From contig OZ038400.1 of NCBI GenBank assembly GCA_964036045.1, positions 12,521,079-12,585,078 on the forward strand: 64,000 nucleotides of DNA, given 5' to 3'. The DNA comes from Eutreptiella sp. 'Long Island Sound 2002' (taxonomy: Eukaryota; Euglenozoa; Euglenophyceae; Eutreptiales; Eutreptiaceae). The position numbers and the translations under genes were made by a program. A model generated the notes under the pieces. That model was given only the letters and a program-made list of their open reading frames with translations, was not told where the DNA came from and did not search any database. Positions within the stretch are counted from its first letter, which is position 1; each line of letters begins with the position of its first letter. Shown here piece by piece: positions 1 to 9,675 of this stretch.

Positions 1-3000
1 CAAGAACTCTGTCATCAGTACCCCTGGGCCAGAAACTCTGTCATCAGTACCCCTGGGCCAAGAACTCTGTCTTCAGTACCCCTGGGCCAAGAACTCTGTC
101 TTCAGTACCCCTGGGTCAAGAACTCTCTCATCAGTACCCTTGGGCCAAGAACTCTGTCATCAGTACCCCTGGGCCAAGTACTCTGTCATCAGTACCCCTG
201 GGCCAAGAACTCTGTCTTCAGTACCCCTGGGCCAAGAACTCTGTCTTCAGTACCCCTGGGCCAAGAACTCTGTCTTCAGTACCCCTGGGTCAAGAACTCT
301 CTCATCAGTACCCCTGGGCCAAGAACTCTGTCATCAGTACCCCTGGGCCAGGTACTCTGTCATCAGTACCCCTTGGCCAAGAACTCTGTCTTCAGTACCC
401 CTGGGCCAAGAACTCTGTCTTCAGTACCCTGGACCAAGAACTCTGTCATCAGTACCACTGGGCCAAGAACGCTGTGATCAGTACCCCTGGGCCGAGAACT
501 GTGTCTTCAGTACCCCTGGGCCAATAATTCTGTCATCAGTACCTGAGGGGCCAAGAACTCTGTCTTCAGTACCCCAGGGCCAAAATCTCTATCATCAGTA
601 CCCCTGGGCCAAGAACTCTGTCTTCAGTACCCCTGAGCCAAGAACTCTGTCATCAGTACCCCTGGGCCAAGAACTCTGTCAATCAGTACCCATGGGCCAA
701 GAACTCTGTCATCAGTACCCCTGGGCCAAGAACTCTGTCATCAGTACCCCTGGGCCAAGAACTCTGTCTTCAGTACCCCTGGGCCAAGAACTCTGTCATC
801 AGTACCCCTGGGCCAAGAACTCTGTCATCAGTACCCCTGGGCCAAGAACTCTGTCTTCAGTACCCCTGGGCCAAGAACTCTGTCTTCAGTACCCCTGGGC
901 CAAGAACTCTGTCATCAGTACCCCTGGGTCAAGAACTCTGTCATCAGTACCCCTGGGCTAAGAACTCTGTCATCAGTACCCCAGGGCCGAGAACTCTGTC
1001 TTCAGTACCCCAGGGCCAAGAAACTCTGTCATCAGAACCCCTGGGCCAAGAACGCTGTCTTCAGTGCCCCTGGGTTAAGAACTCTGTCATCAGTACCCAA
1101 GGGCCAAGAACTCGGTCATCAGTAGCCCTGGGCCAAGAACTCTGTCATCATAACCCCTGGGCCATGAACTCTGTCTTCAGTACCCCAGGGCCAAGAACTC
1201 TGTCTTCAGTACCCCTGGGCCAAGAACTCTGTCATCGGTACCCCTGGGCCAAGAACTCTGTCATCAGTACCCCTGAGCCCAGAACTCTGTCACCAGTACC
1301 CCTGGGCCAAGAACTCTGTCATCAGTACCCCAGGGCCGAGAACTCTGTCATCAGTACCCCAGGGCCAAGAACTCTGTCTTCAGTACCCCAGGGCCAAGAA
1401 CTCTGTCATCAGTACCCTTGGGCCAAGAACTCTGTCATTAGTACCCCTGGGCGAAGAACTCTCTCATCAGTACCCCTGGGCCAAGAACTCTGTCTTCAGT
1501 ACCCCTGGGCCAAGAACTCTGTCATCAGTACCCCTGGGCCAAGAACTCTGTCTTCAGTACCTCTGGGCCAAGAACTCTGTCATCGGTAACCCTGGGCCAA
1601 GAACTCTGTCATCAGTACCCCTGCGCCAAGAACTCTCTCATCAGTACCCCACGGCCAAGAACTCTGTCTTCAGTACCCCAGGGCCAAGAACTCTATCATC
1701 GGTACCCCTGGGCCAAGAACTCTGTCATCAGTACCCCTGGGCCAAGAACTCTGTCATCGGTACCCCTGGGCCAAGAGCTCTGTCATCAGTACCCCTGGGC
1801 CAAGAACTCTGTCATCAGTACCCCTGGGCCAAGAACTCTGTCATCAGTACCCCACGGCCAAGAACTCTGTCTTCAGTACCCCAGGGCCAAGAACTCTGTC
1901 ATCGGTACCCCTGGGCGAAGAACTCTGTCATCAGTACCCGTGGGCCACGAACTCTCTCATCAGGACCCCTTGGCCGAGAACTCTGTCTTCAGTACCCCTG
2001 GGCCAAGAACTCTGTCATCAGGACCCCTGGGCCAAGAGCTCTGTCATCAGTACCCCTGGGCCAACAACTCTGTCATCAGTACCCCTGGGCCAAGAACTCT
2101 GTCTTCAGTACCCCTGGGCGGAGAACTCTGTCTGCAGTACCCCTGGGCCTAGAACTCTGTCATCAGTACCCCTGGGCCAAGAACTCTGTCATCAGTACAC
2201 CTGGGCCAAGAACGCTGTCATCAGTAGCCCTGGGCCAAGAACTCTGTCTTCAGTACCCCTGGGCCAAGAACCCTGTCATCAGTACCCCTGGGCCAAGTAC
2301 TCTGTCTTCAGTACCCCTGGGCCAAGAACTCTGTTTTCAGTACCCCTGGGCCAAGAACTCTGTCTCCAGTACCCCTGGGTCAAGAACTCTCTCATCAGTA
2401 CCCCTGGGCCAAGAACTCTGTCTTCAGCATCCCTGGGCCAAGTACTCTATCATCAGTACCCCTGGGCCAAGAACTCTGTCATCAGTACCCCTGGGACAAG
2501 AACTCTGTCTTCAGTACCCCTGGCCCAAGAACTCTGTCTTCAGTACCCCTGGGTCAAGAACTCTCTCATCAGTACCCCTGGGCCAAGAACTCTGTCATTA
2601 GTACCTATGGGCCAAGTACTCTGTCATCAGTACCCCTGGGCAAAGAACTCTGTCTTCAGAACCCTGGGCCAAGAACTCTGTATTCAGTACCCCTGGACCA
2701 AGAACTCTGTCATCAGTACCCCTGGGCCAAGAACGCTGTGATCAGTACCCCTGGGCCAAGACCTCTGTCATCAGTACCCCTGGGCCAAGAACTCTCTCAT
2801 CAGTACCCCTCGGCCAAGAACTCTGTCATCAGTACCCCTGGGCCAAGAACTCTGTCATCAGTAGCCCTGGGCCAAGAACTCTGTCTTCAGTACCCCTGGG
2901 CCAAGAACTCTGTCATCAGTACCCCTGGGCCAAGTACTCTGTCTTCAGTACCCCTGGGCCAAGAACTCTGTCTTCAGTACCCCTGGGCCAAGAACTCTGT

Positions 3001-4310
3001 CATCAGTACCCCTGGGTCAAGAACTCTCTCATCAGTACCCCTGGGCCAAGAACTCTGTCATCAGTACCCCTCGGCCAAGAACGCTGTGATCAGTACCCCT
3101 GGGCCAAGAACTCAGTCATCAGTACCCCTGGGCCAAGAACTCTCTCATCAGTACCCCTGGGCCAAGAACTCTGTCATCAGTACCCCTGGGCGAAGAACTC
3201 TGTCATCAGTAGCCCTGGGCCAAGAACTCTGTCATCAGTACCCCTGGGCGAAGAACTCTGTCATCAGTACCCCTGGGCCATGTACTCTGTCTTCAGTACC
3301 CCTGGGCCAAGAACTCTGTCTTCAGTACCCCTGGGCCAAGAACTCTGTCCTCAGTATCCCTGGGTCAACAACTCTCTCTTCAGTACACCTGGGCCAAGAA
3401 CTCTGTCTTCAGTACCCCTGGGCCACGTACTCTGTCATCAGTTCCCCTGGGCCAAGAACTCTGTCTTCTGTACCCCTGGGCCAAGAACTCTGTCTTCAGT
3501 ACCCCTGGGCCAAGTACTCTGTCATCAGTACCCCTGGGCCAAGAACTCTGTCATCAGTACCCCTGGGCCAAGAACTCTGTCCTCAGTACCCCTGGGCAAA
3601 GAACTCTGTCTTCAGTTCCCCTTGGCCAAGTACTCTGTAATCAGTACCCCTGGGCCACGAACTCTGTCATCAGTACCCCTGGGCCAAGAACTCTGTCTTC
3701 AGTACCCCTGGGCCAAGAACTCTGTCTTCAGTACCCCTGGGCCAGGTACTCTGTTATCAGTATCCATGGGCCAAGAACTCTGTCTTCAGTACCCCTGGGT
3801 CAAGAACTCTCTCATCGGTACCGCTGGGCCACGTCCTCTGTCTTCATTACCCCTGGGCCAGGAACTCTGTCATCAGTACCCCTGGGTCAAGAACTCTGTC
3901 TTCAGTACCCCTGGGCCAGAAAACTGTCATCAGCACCCCTGGGCCAAGACCTCTGTCATCAGTACCCCTGGGCCAAGAACTCTGTCTTCAGTACCCCAGG
4001 GCCAAGAACTCTGTCATCAGTACCCCTGGGCCAAGAACTCTGTCATCAGTACCCCTGGGCCAAGAACTCTGTAATCAGTACCCCTGGGCCAAGAACTCTG
4101 TCTTCAGTACCCCTGGGCCAAGAACTCTGTCTTCAGTACCCCTTGGCCAGGAACTCTGTCCTCAGTACCCCTGGGCCAAGGACTCTGTCATCAGTACCCC
4201 TGGGCCAAGAACTCTGTCATCAGTACCCCTGGGCCAAGAACTCTGTCTTCAGTACCCCTGGGCCAAGAACTCTGTCTTCAGTACCCCTGGGCCAAGAACT
4301 CTGTCATCAG
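1..4310 (+). repeat. 29-bp satellite array, block 1
   Basis: About 149 head-to-tail copies of a 29-bp unit whose core reads AAGAACTCTGTCATCAGTAC, followed by CCCTGGG(C/T)C. The common variants are TCATCAG/TCTTCAG and GGCCAAG/GGTCAAG, with CTCTCTC replacing CTCTGTC. The consensus has no TAA, TAG or TGA in any forward frame, while the complement carries two TGA triplets. Because 29 is not a multiple of three, each forward frame reads the same 29-residue peptide over three monomers. The long forward reading frames (for example 140-961 and 2738-3640) are therefore by-products and are not annotated as genes. The array runs off the left edge and stops abruptly at 4310 against a truncated 420-bp repeat. 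Confidence 0.98.
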
Positions 4311-4600
4311 CCGTGGATACATCCTGAAGGGGTCCCTTGCGTTGCCGACTATGCCTATGGAGAACTAACCAGAAACATGCCTTCTTGGTATGTATGGTTT
4401 GTGGTAAATAGCGGAGAGACCAGCAATGTGAGCATCCCGGGTGAGCAACCATGGGTTGGAATGTGATGTAGTGATGGAGAGGAAGGCATTTGTGAAGTGG
4501 AATGCATTCTGAAGGTGGTAGGAGGCCGTGGTGCAGTATACCCAGCACCCTCCTTGTATGGCGAAAAACATCCCCGATTTTTACCCCGATTTTACTAGTA
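4311..4600 (+). repeat. Truncated copy of the 420-bp repeat
   Basis: This stretch matches the 420-bp monomers tandemly arranged at 15.9-18.8 kb. It runs from CCGTGGATACATCCTGAAGG through the TGGAATGCATTCTGAAGG segment to TACCCCGATTTTACTAGT. The join to the 29-bp satellite falls inside the monomer at a shared CAG. Compared with the intact copies it lacks the 7 bases around TGCAAAG (near 4535) and has a TAA in GAGAACTAACC (near 4365). The 107-codon reading frame kept by the other copies is therefore broken here. It is an old, isolated piece of that satellite. Confidence 0.9.
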
Positions 4601-4610
4601 TTTTACTACA

Positions 4611-4862
4611 TGGTGGGGCACATCCTGCGGCACATCGTGGAGCACATGGTAGGGCACATCCCAGGGCACCTCGTGGGGCTCACAGTGGGGCACACTGTGG
4701 GGCACATCATGGGGCACATCATGTGGCATATCGGCGGGCACATCCTGGGGCACATGGTGGGGCACATGGTGGGGCACATCATGGGTCCCATTGTGGAGAG
4801 CATCGAGGGGCACATTCTTGGGCACATCGTGGGCCACATTGCGGGGCACATCCTGGGGCAGT
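4611..4862 (+). repeat. 12-bp minisatellite (GGGCACATCNTG)
   Basis: About 21 tandem copies of a 12-bp unit close to GGGCACATCNTG. Because 12 is a multiple of three, several frames stay open on both strands: a Gly-His-Ile/Met pattern forward and a Met-Cys-Pro or Asp-Val-Pro-His pattern in reverse. Nothing suggests that any of them is translated. The downstream edge is the sequence CTGGGGCAGTGCGG. Confidence 0.93.
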
Positions 4863-5065
4863 GCGGTGACAGGTCGTGTGGTGTGGTCTAGCGTGGTGTG
4901 GATTGATGTGGTGTAGTGTTTCTTCCTGTTGTGTGGTGCCATGTGAGGAACATGTGTGTTGCACTGGTTCAGGGCTGTTTGTGTTGTCTTGAGGCCTCAT
5001 TCCATAGGCGAGGTGGTTTGTGAGTGCCAAAAGAATGCATCCTAGTAGGTTACTTTTGCGTTCTA
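4863..5065. other. TGTGG-rich spacer, no gene seen
   Basis: A short spacer rich in GTGTGG and GTGGTGT, lying between the 12-bp minisatellite and the AT-rich tract. I see no coding or RNA signal in it. Confidence 0.6.
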
Positions 5066-6900
5066 AAATATGCCAAACACCCGATCATTTTTTTTGGGAA
5101 AATATCCTAATTATCCCGAAAAAAAGAGTTTCGATTAACCTTAACCGTAACCGTAACCATTTTTAGGATAGTTAGGATATTTTTGGTCCTCTGCCTGGAA
5201 TAATATTAAGTACTTGGGATATTTTGGACATCTTTCAGCAGGAGGCTCCAGTCTAGATGAGTCAGCTAGGAATATTTAGGATATTTAGGATATTTTTTGC
5301 ATGACCCTTCAGGATATTGTCTCGCATTTAGAATATTTGTTCTGGCGAGGTTGGGATGTTTTTGACAATTGCTCATCACAACATGCCCAGCCTGCAGTTG
5401 TTTGTCCATTACGATGTTGAGGATGGTCCACATAATGAGGATATTGTCTCCATCAGGACTTAGGATATTTTTGGCAATGTACTCATCACAATGGTAGCCT
5501 TAACCCTTCTTCAACTCTTCCGAATATTTCTGGTGTTCTGCCCAGAGCCACATGAAGTACTTGGGATATTGAGGACTGAGCAAGAACGTTCAGTCAATTG
5601 AGGATATTTGGGATATTTAGGATATTTTCTGCATGATCTCAAAGAATGGTGCTGATATTCAGGATGTTTGGTCTGGCGAGATTAGGAAGAACTTGACACG
5701 TGCTGAGCACAACATGTTCAGCATCCTGTTGTTGGCCCATTGGGAGGTTCAGAATATTGGGGATAATTCGAATATTGTCTCTGATAGGACTTATGATATC
5801 TTCCTTCTAGCCATCGCTACTTACTCATCACACCAATAGCGGATACTTACAATATGTTCGATGAACAATATTACGTACTTAGGATATTTAGGATGTTTCT
5901 GAGAAAGGAAACAAGCCAGGTCAGGAAATTTGGGATACTTAGGATATTTTCTGCATGAGGTTTAAGGATCTTCTCGATGATTCGGATGACTGACCTGGTA
6001 AAATTAGGACTCACAACATTTTCAACCCCCCGTTGTTTGCCCATCGGGATGTTTACGATATTTAGGATAATTAGGATATTTTCTCCGTCGGCACTTATGA
6101 TATTTTTATTCTTAGATTTTTCATGTATAGTGATGGCAAATTCCTCATCACAACCGTACTTGTAACCGCTCTTAGGACATTTAAGATATTCCTCGCTGTT
6201 ATCGAAGAACATGGAGTACTTAGCACATTTAGGATGTTTGCTAGCCCCAACTTTCAGTCCCAAAAGTTGAGGACATTTAGGATACTTAGGATGTTTTTTG
6301 CACACATTAGACAGTGTTTATAGGCTAAGGCAAACCTGTTTATCCATCTCTTTGACAATGACCCATCGCAACATGTTTGCTAGGTCAGGAGGTTTAGGAT
6401 AATTCCATGCCCAGAGCCACACAAAGTACTTTGGATATTTGGGATATTTTTGAGAACAAATGACCAGTCAGTTGAAGATATTTAGGATATTTAGGATATT
6501 TTCTCCATCAGGAGGTAGAATATCGTTCTCTTTACATTTTGCATGTGTAGTGATGGCAAATTACTCATGACAACCGTAATTGTAACCACTCTTAGGATAT
6601 GTAGTATATTCGTTGGTGTTATCGAGGAGTATTCAGTACTTGGCATAGTTAGGATGTTTCCTAGCCCTAACGTTCTGTCCCAAAGGCTGAGGATGTTTAG
6701 AATACTTAGGATGTTTTTTCCACGCGTTAGACAGAGGTTCTAGGATAAGGATGACCTATTTTTCCATATCTTTGACAATGACTCATCGCAACATGTTCGC
6801 CTGTTTAGGACTTTTATGATAATTAGAATCATTAGGATCTTTTCTGCGTTCGGACTTAGGATCTTTTTCTCAAATACGACTTAGGACATTTTCATTTCGT
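5066..6900. repeat. AT-rich degenerate TTAGGATAT repeat tract
   Basis: An AT-rich stretch in which a roughly 9-bp motif, GGATATTTA (also seen as TTAGGATATT), recurs dozens of times, sometimes two or three times in direct succession (about 5276-5300, 5605-5625, 6478-6505). A longer period of about 420 bp is superimposed: the segment around GTAGTGATGGCAAATT occurs near 6122 and again near 6542, and GCCCAGAGCCACA occurs near 5540 and 6401. Short frames exist on both strands but consist of the translated motif (Ile-Phe-Arg or Pro-Lys-Tyr patterns). The TTAGG core resembles a decayed telomere-type repeat, but that is only a resemblance. Confidence 0.7.
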
Positions 6901-6905
6901 ATGGG

Positions 6906-7331
6906 TTAGCCATCGGGATGCGCAGCCTTGATAGATCTATGGTTGCGTAGAAGATTGTGACATTGTATTCTAAACTCACTAGGATATTGGAGACATCTGG
7001 GATGTTTCTCAAAATTGGTTAGGACAATTTGATCCCATTCCTCATCTGCTATGGGTTTGACATTTTGGTAAGTTGTTGAGCATCGAATCATGCAGTACTT
7101 TGGCAGCTGCGGTTTTGTAACACACAGGACACATGCAATGTTCTGTTTCCAACAGACAAGGGTATGTACAAAATTTGTAACATCGTCACGCAACAAACTG
7201 GGATTTTTGGAACCGTGAAGTGGACCACTTCGACATTCCTTTTTGCGATAATAATAGTGATACGTCTTTACTACCTGCAATATCACTGTGTCAAGATTTT
7301 TGCGGACAAATGAGGTTGAGGAAAGTTGCAA
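6906..7331 (-). CDS. Unidentified open frame, cysteine-rich
   Basis: A 141-codon open frame on the minus strand at the edge of the AT-rich tract. Unlike its surroundings it has a varied, protein-like composition. There is a Cys-x2-Cys ... Cys-x4-Cys arrangement in its middle (near residues 69-85) and an acidic/aromatic stretch (ADEEWDQIVLTNFEKHPRC) after it. There is no ATG at the 5' end: a stop lies two codons before the first possible codon, and the first internal ATG is at the CMIRC segment. If real it would be an internal exon or a gene remnant. I do not recognise the family, and a chance open frame is possible. Confidence 0.25.
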   Translation of the reverse strand: MQLSSTSFVRKNLDTVILQVVKTYHYYYRKKECRSGPLHGSKNPSLLRDDVTNFVHTLVCWKQNIACVLCVTKPQLPKYCMIRCSTTYQNVKPIADEEWDQIVLTNFEKHPRCLQYPSEFRIQCHNLLRNHRSIKAAHPDG

Positions 7332-7937
7332 TAGTTAGGATAATTTGTGGCTTACAGTTTCGAATGTATTTCCTGCCTTTGAATTATGGCTAGATCGAGC
7401 ATTTGGACCATTCATATTTTCCCTCAAGGAGCTAGGGTTGTTGAGATTCCTCGTTCAGCAAATTTTTGAAATTCTTTTTAGCTTTTGGGTACAGGCCTAT
7501 GCGGGTTACACAGAAAGATTTCCCGAAGGTATGTGGCATTGTAGAGGCATGTGCACATTTGGAATCCCTAAGATTCTTGTCAAGGAGGGGGGCGGGATGG
7601 TCTCAGCACACTCAGAAGGAGATCTAGCTCCTAAGAAGGTGCCATGGCGGCCATGTGCGAAAATCATGAGCTTCAATGAGACCTTTGTTCTGCACCATGG
7701 AAGTTTTTGGATACAGCTTGCAATAAACAGCACTGCGCACAAGACACAACACGTTGCTCACAGCACGACATGGTGCAAAGAATACAAAACAGAACTCCCA
7801 GCAAAGCTGACTATAAGCCCAACAACAAGCTGTCCCCAAGACAACACTCTCCATACAGCGTATCACTGTGCACATCGATCGGCAACGTCACCGAATGCAA
7901 CAGATTGGAAAAAACATCACATGGCACAAATCATTGT
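7332..7937. other. Single-copy-looking spacer, no gene supported
   Basis: No repeat or RNA gene is recognised. A forward frame of 232 codons spans 7345-8043 but starts at GTG, has no recognisable domain, and runs into the 5S/SL repeat unit. I therefore do not call it. Confidence 0.5.
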
Positions 7938-8100
7938 CCGCGTCCGAACGGGCCAGCAACGAACAGATTGGGCCGTTAAGCGCCGCACATGGGGCACAAT
8001 CAGACAAAGATACCCTGCAAACGGGGAACCAGGGCCCAAGTAAGCAAGAAGCACGCACAAATGGGCCGACAAAATGTGACCGCGGCCTCAACTGCGCGCA

Positions 8101-8127
8101 TGCCCCCCCCCACCCCACCCCACCCCA
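8101..8127 (-). other. G-quadruplex-type tract (C-rich on +)
   Basis: Nine or more C, then CCCCA repeated three times, on the plus strand. On the minus strand this gives four or more runs of at least four G separated by single T, which fits a stable G-quadruplex motif. The same tract occurs at 9278-9305 in the second copy. It therefore brackets the 5S/SL unit at both ends. Any function is unknown. Confidence 0.7.
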
Positions 8128-8334
8128 TTGTTTCCTGCGCAGGAGGGACATGGACAAACCCATCCCCCCTAGGGGGGAGGGGCGGAAGGGGCGGGGCAGC
8201 GCATGCCGCGATACCCCCAGGGAAGGAAGGGCAGGGTGTTACGCAAAGGGGAGGGACATGTGTGTGGACTAAATGATGGGTGCTGAGCATGAGCCTATGA
8301 ACCGGATTCCAGGTGGGAAGGACTTTGGTTTTGG

Positions 8335-8435
8335 AAGGAGATTGGCTGATTCGCCGCCACAAAGTGGCGCTGAAAGCACCAAAGCTGCCTAGTAAGGAGC
8401 AAGGATCACCGAAAAAAAACAGACACTCAGAAAGT
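8335..8435 (-). ncRNA. Spliced-leader (SL) RNA gene
   Basis: The SL RNA donates its 5' leader exon to nuclear mRNAs by trans-splicing. Read on the minus strand from 8435 down, the sequence is ACTTTCTGAGTGTCTG, then eight T, then CG at 8411-8410. This is 26 nt long and differs from the E. gracilis leader as I remember it only at base 16 (G for A). A splice donor GTGATCC follows at once (8409-8403). Further down are an Sm-site-like CAGCTTTGG (8387-8379) and a hairpin with stem CGCCAC/GTGGCG and loop TTT (8369-8355), the expected order for an SL RNA. The 3' end is inferred from the usual length of about 100 nt. The 5S gene lies about 0.5 kb upstream on the same strand. The base-16 change could mark a different species or a diverged copy. 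Confidence 0.88.
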
Positions 8436-8640
8436 GTACCCCTGTGCAGCGTGTGCGTGGCATCACGTGTGCGTGGCGGCCCCTTCCTGCGAACGCATGT
8501 TGGCAGGGGGGTTTTTCAGACCCCCCACCGCTCGTTAGGACCCCTCTCCCCCATAGCTCGACGCCACCGTCTGGGATTCTCAAAATGAGTGACGTTTTGG
8601 ACCCAGCGACCCCGAAATAGGGGGGGGGTTACTGTGTCAA

Positions 8641-8772
8641 TAGCTCATTTTGGGATATGGGTGACTATTACCGACTCCGTAGGCTCTGCCCGTTCCTAAC
8701 CAGACTCGGTAGGATCTGCCTGTCTAGGAGCGGGCAGATCCTACCGAGTCACCCATATCCTGAAATGAGCTC
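8641..8772. repeat. Long imperfect palindrome between the SL RNA and 5S genes
   Basis: The outer arms, 8642-8666 (AGCTCATTTT, then GGGATATGGGTGACT) and 8748-8771, are inverted copies with about two mismatches. Inside them GACTC(C/G)GTAGG(C/A)TCTGCC occurs twice directly and once inverted, so an inner hairpin forms at 8704-8747 (ACTCGGTAGGATCTGCC against its complement). It could be a small inverted-repeat transposon (MITE-like) or a structured RNA. I cannot tell which, and no clear target duplication is visible. Confidence 0.75.
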
Positions 8773-8937
8773 AAGACGGCGGGGGCGGCGGGTTGGCGTG
8801 GAAGGGGGCCGCCCAGAGCATGGCGGCACGCAGTGGCACATGCGCCATGTGTGCAGCAGGTTGGGAGGGAGGGGAGGAAGCGGATTGGAGGGGGGACGTG
8901 GGGTGCACCGCGGGGGGGCTGCCGGAAAAGGGGCAAT

Positions 8938-8943
8938 AAAAAA
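8938..8943 (-). terminator. Oligo-T terminator of the 5S gene
   Basis: Six T on the minus strand directly after the last base of the 5S gene, the usual RNA polymerase III stop signal. Confidence 0.8.
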
Positions 8944-9061
8944 GCGTACAGCACCCAGTGTTCCTAAGTGGTCTCCCACCTCAGTACTAACTGGGGCTGA
9001 CTAGGCTTAACTTCTGAAGCTGGACGGGTTCAGGTGTATTCCCAGTAGTATGGCCGTACGC
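8944..9061 (-). rRNA. 5S: 5S ribosomal RNA
   Basis: This is the small RNA of the large ribosomal subunit, made by RNA polymerase III. The minus-strand transcript begins GCGTACGGCCATACTACTGG and ends GGGTGCTGTACGC, a 118-nt product. Its ends form a 9-bp closing stem (GCGTACGGC with GCTGTACGC, one G-U). Helix II (ACTGGG/CCCAGT), helix III (CTGAA/TTCAG) and the helix IV-V hairpin (GGTGG-GAGA-CCAC) can all form. The internal promoter is recognisable: A-box region AAGTTAAGCC and C-box region GTACTGAGGTGGGAGACC. TTAGTACTGAGGT and GAAGTTAAGC are typical of euglenozoan 5S. Compared with my memory of E. gracilis 5S there are roughly ten differences, mostly compatible with pairing, so it may well be functional. 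Confidence 0.93.
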
Positions 9062-9114
9062 ATTGGTCATGCGCGGACGCCCAGTCTGCGGGCGGGGGGG
9101 ATGGGGGGGGTGGA

Positions 9115-9305
9115 CCGCGTCCAAACGGGCCAGCAACGAACAGATTTGGCCGTTAAGAGCTGCACATGGGGCACAATCAGACAAAGATACCCTGCAAACG
9201 GGGGGCCAGGGCCCAAGTAATGAGGAAGCACGCACACATGTGCCGAGAAAATGTGACCGCGGCCTCAACTGCGCGCATGCCCCCCCCCCACCCCACCCCA
9301 CCCAA
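9115..9305 (-). repeat. Truncated second copy of the 5S/SL unit
   Basis: A near-identical copy of 7938-8127, beginning CCGCGTCC(A/G)AACGGGCC and ending in the C-rich tract. It is followed by unrelated DNA instead of a second SL RNA gene. It shows that the unit was once tandem, or was partly duplicated. Confidence 0.88.
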
Positions 9306-9675
9306 TCACTCCTGTCTTTGTGGGCCATCTCTTCAGCTTGAGGTTTATGAACCTCTAGAGGACACTTCTGCAACCACTCCTTGTCCTTAGTGACAAGGGC
9401 CTCTCTGGAGACAAATGGACACGGAAGGACTGAATCTCAGCTTGCTGGGCTGCAGTGCGCCTTCCAACGAGCATGGAATGACCTACTGTTCGTCTGGTTT
9501 GAAACCCTTCGTCTCGTGATACACCATCCTGAATTCCTGTCTGTGCTGCCCCTTGGGGCCAGGGTTGGCTGCTGCCTTGGGCTTGGGTTCGGTCCCATGT
9601 GCCTGAGTTTGTGTTCCAAATGAATGTATTGCCATGCAACACACATGAATGTTGTCCTCCATACCTCAAGAGCGT
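9306..9675. other. Spacer, no gene supported
   Basis: No repeat or RNA gene is recognised. A minus-strand frame (9355-9669) reads some protein-like text near its start (HGNTFIWNTNSGTWDRTQ), but no domain can be named and it has no support beyond being open. Confidence 0.45.

Larger units (their letters stand above)
7938..9114 (-). repeat. 5S rRNA / spliced-leader RNA repeat unit (1,177 bp)
   Basis: One complete unit of a linked RNA-gene repeat. The first roughly 190 bp (7938-8127) recur at 9115-9305, an offset of 1,177 bp, which defines the unit length. Inside are an SL RNA gene, a 130-bp imperfect palindrome and a 5S rRNA gene, all in a GC-rich setting. Both RNA genes point to the minus strand, with the 5S upstream of the SL. 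Euglena is known to carry tandem 5S/SL units, usually described as shorter (about 0.6 kb). Here the unit is longer and only one copy plus a truncated second is present, so this may be an orphan copy outside the main cluster. Confidence 0.8.

Noticed and set aside
1-4310. A CRISPR array or other prokaryotic repeat
   Set aside because: The units are contiguous with no spacers, and the SL RNA, 5S type and intron signals show a eukaryotic nucleus.
7345-8043. A 232-codon forward frame
   Set aside because: It starts at GTG, has no domain, and its last third lies in the 5S/SL repeat unit, where the same DNA serves RNA genes.
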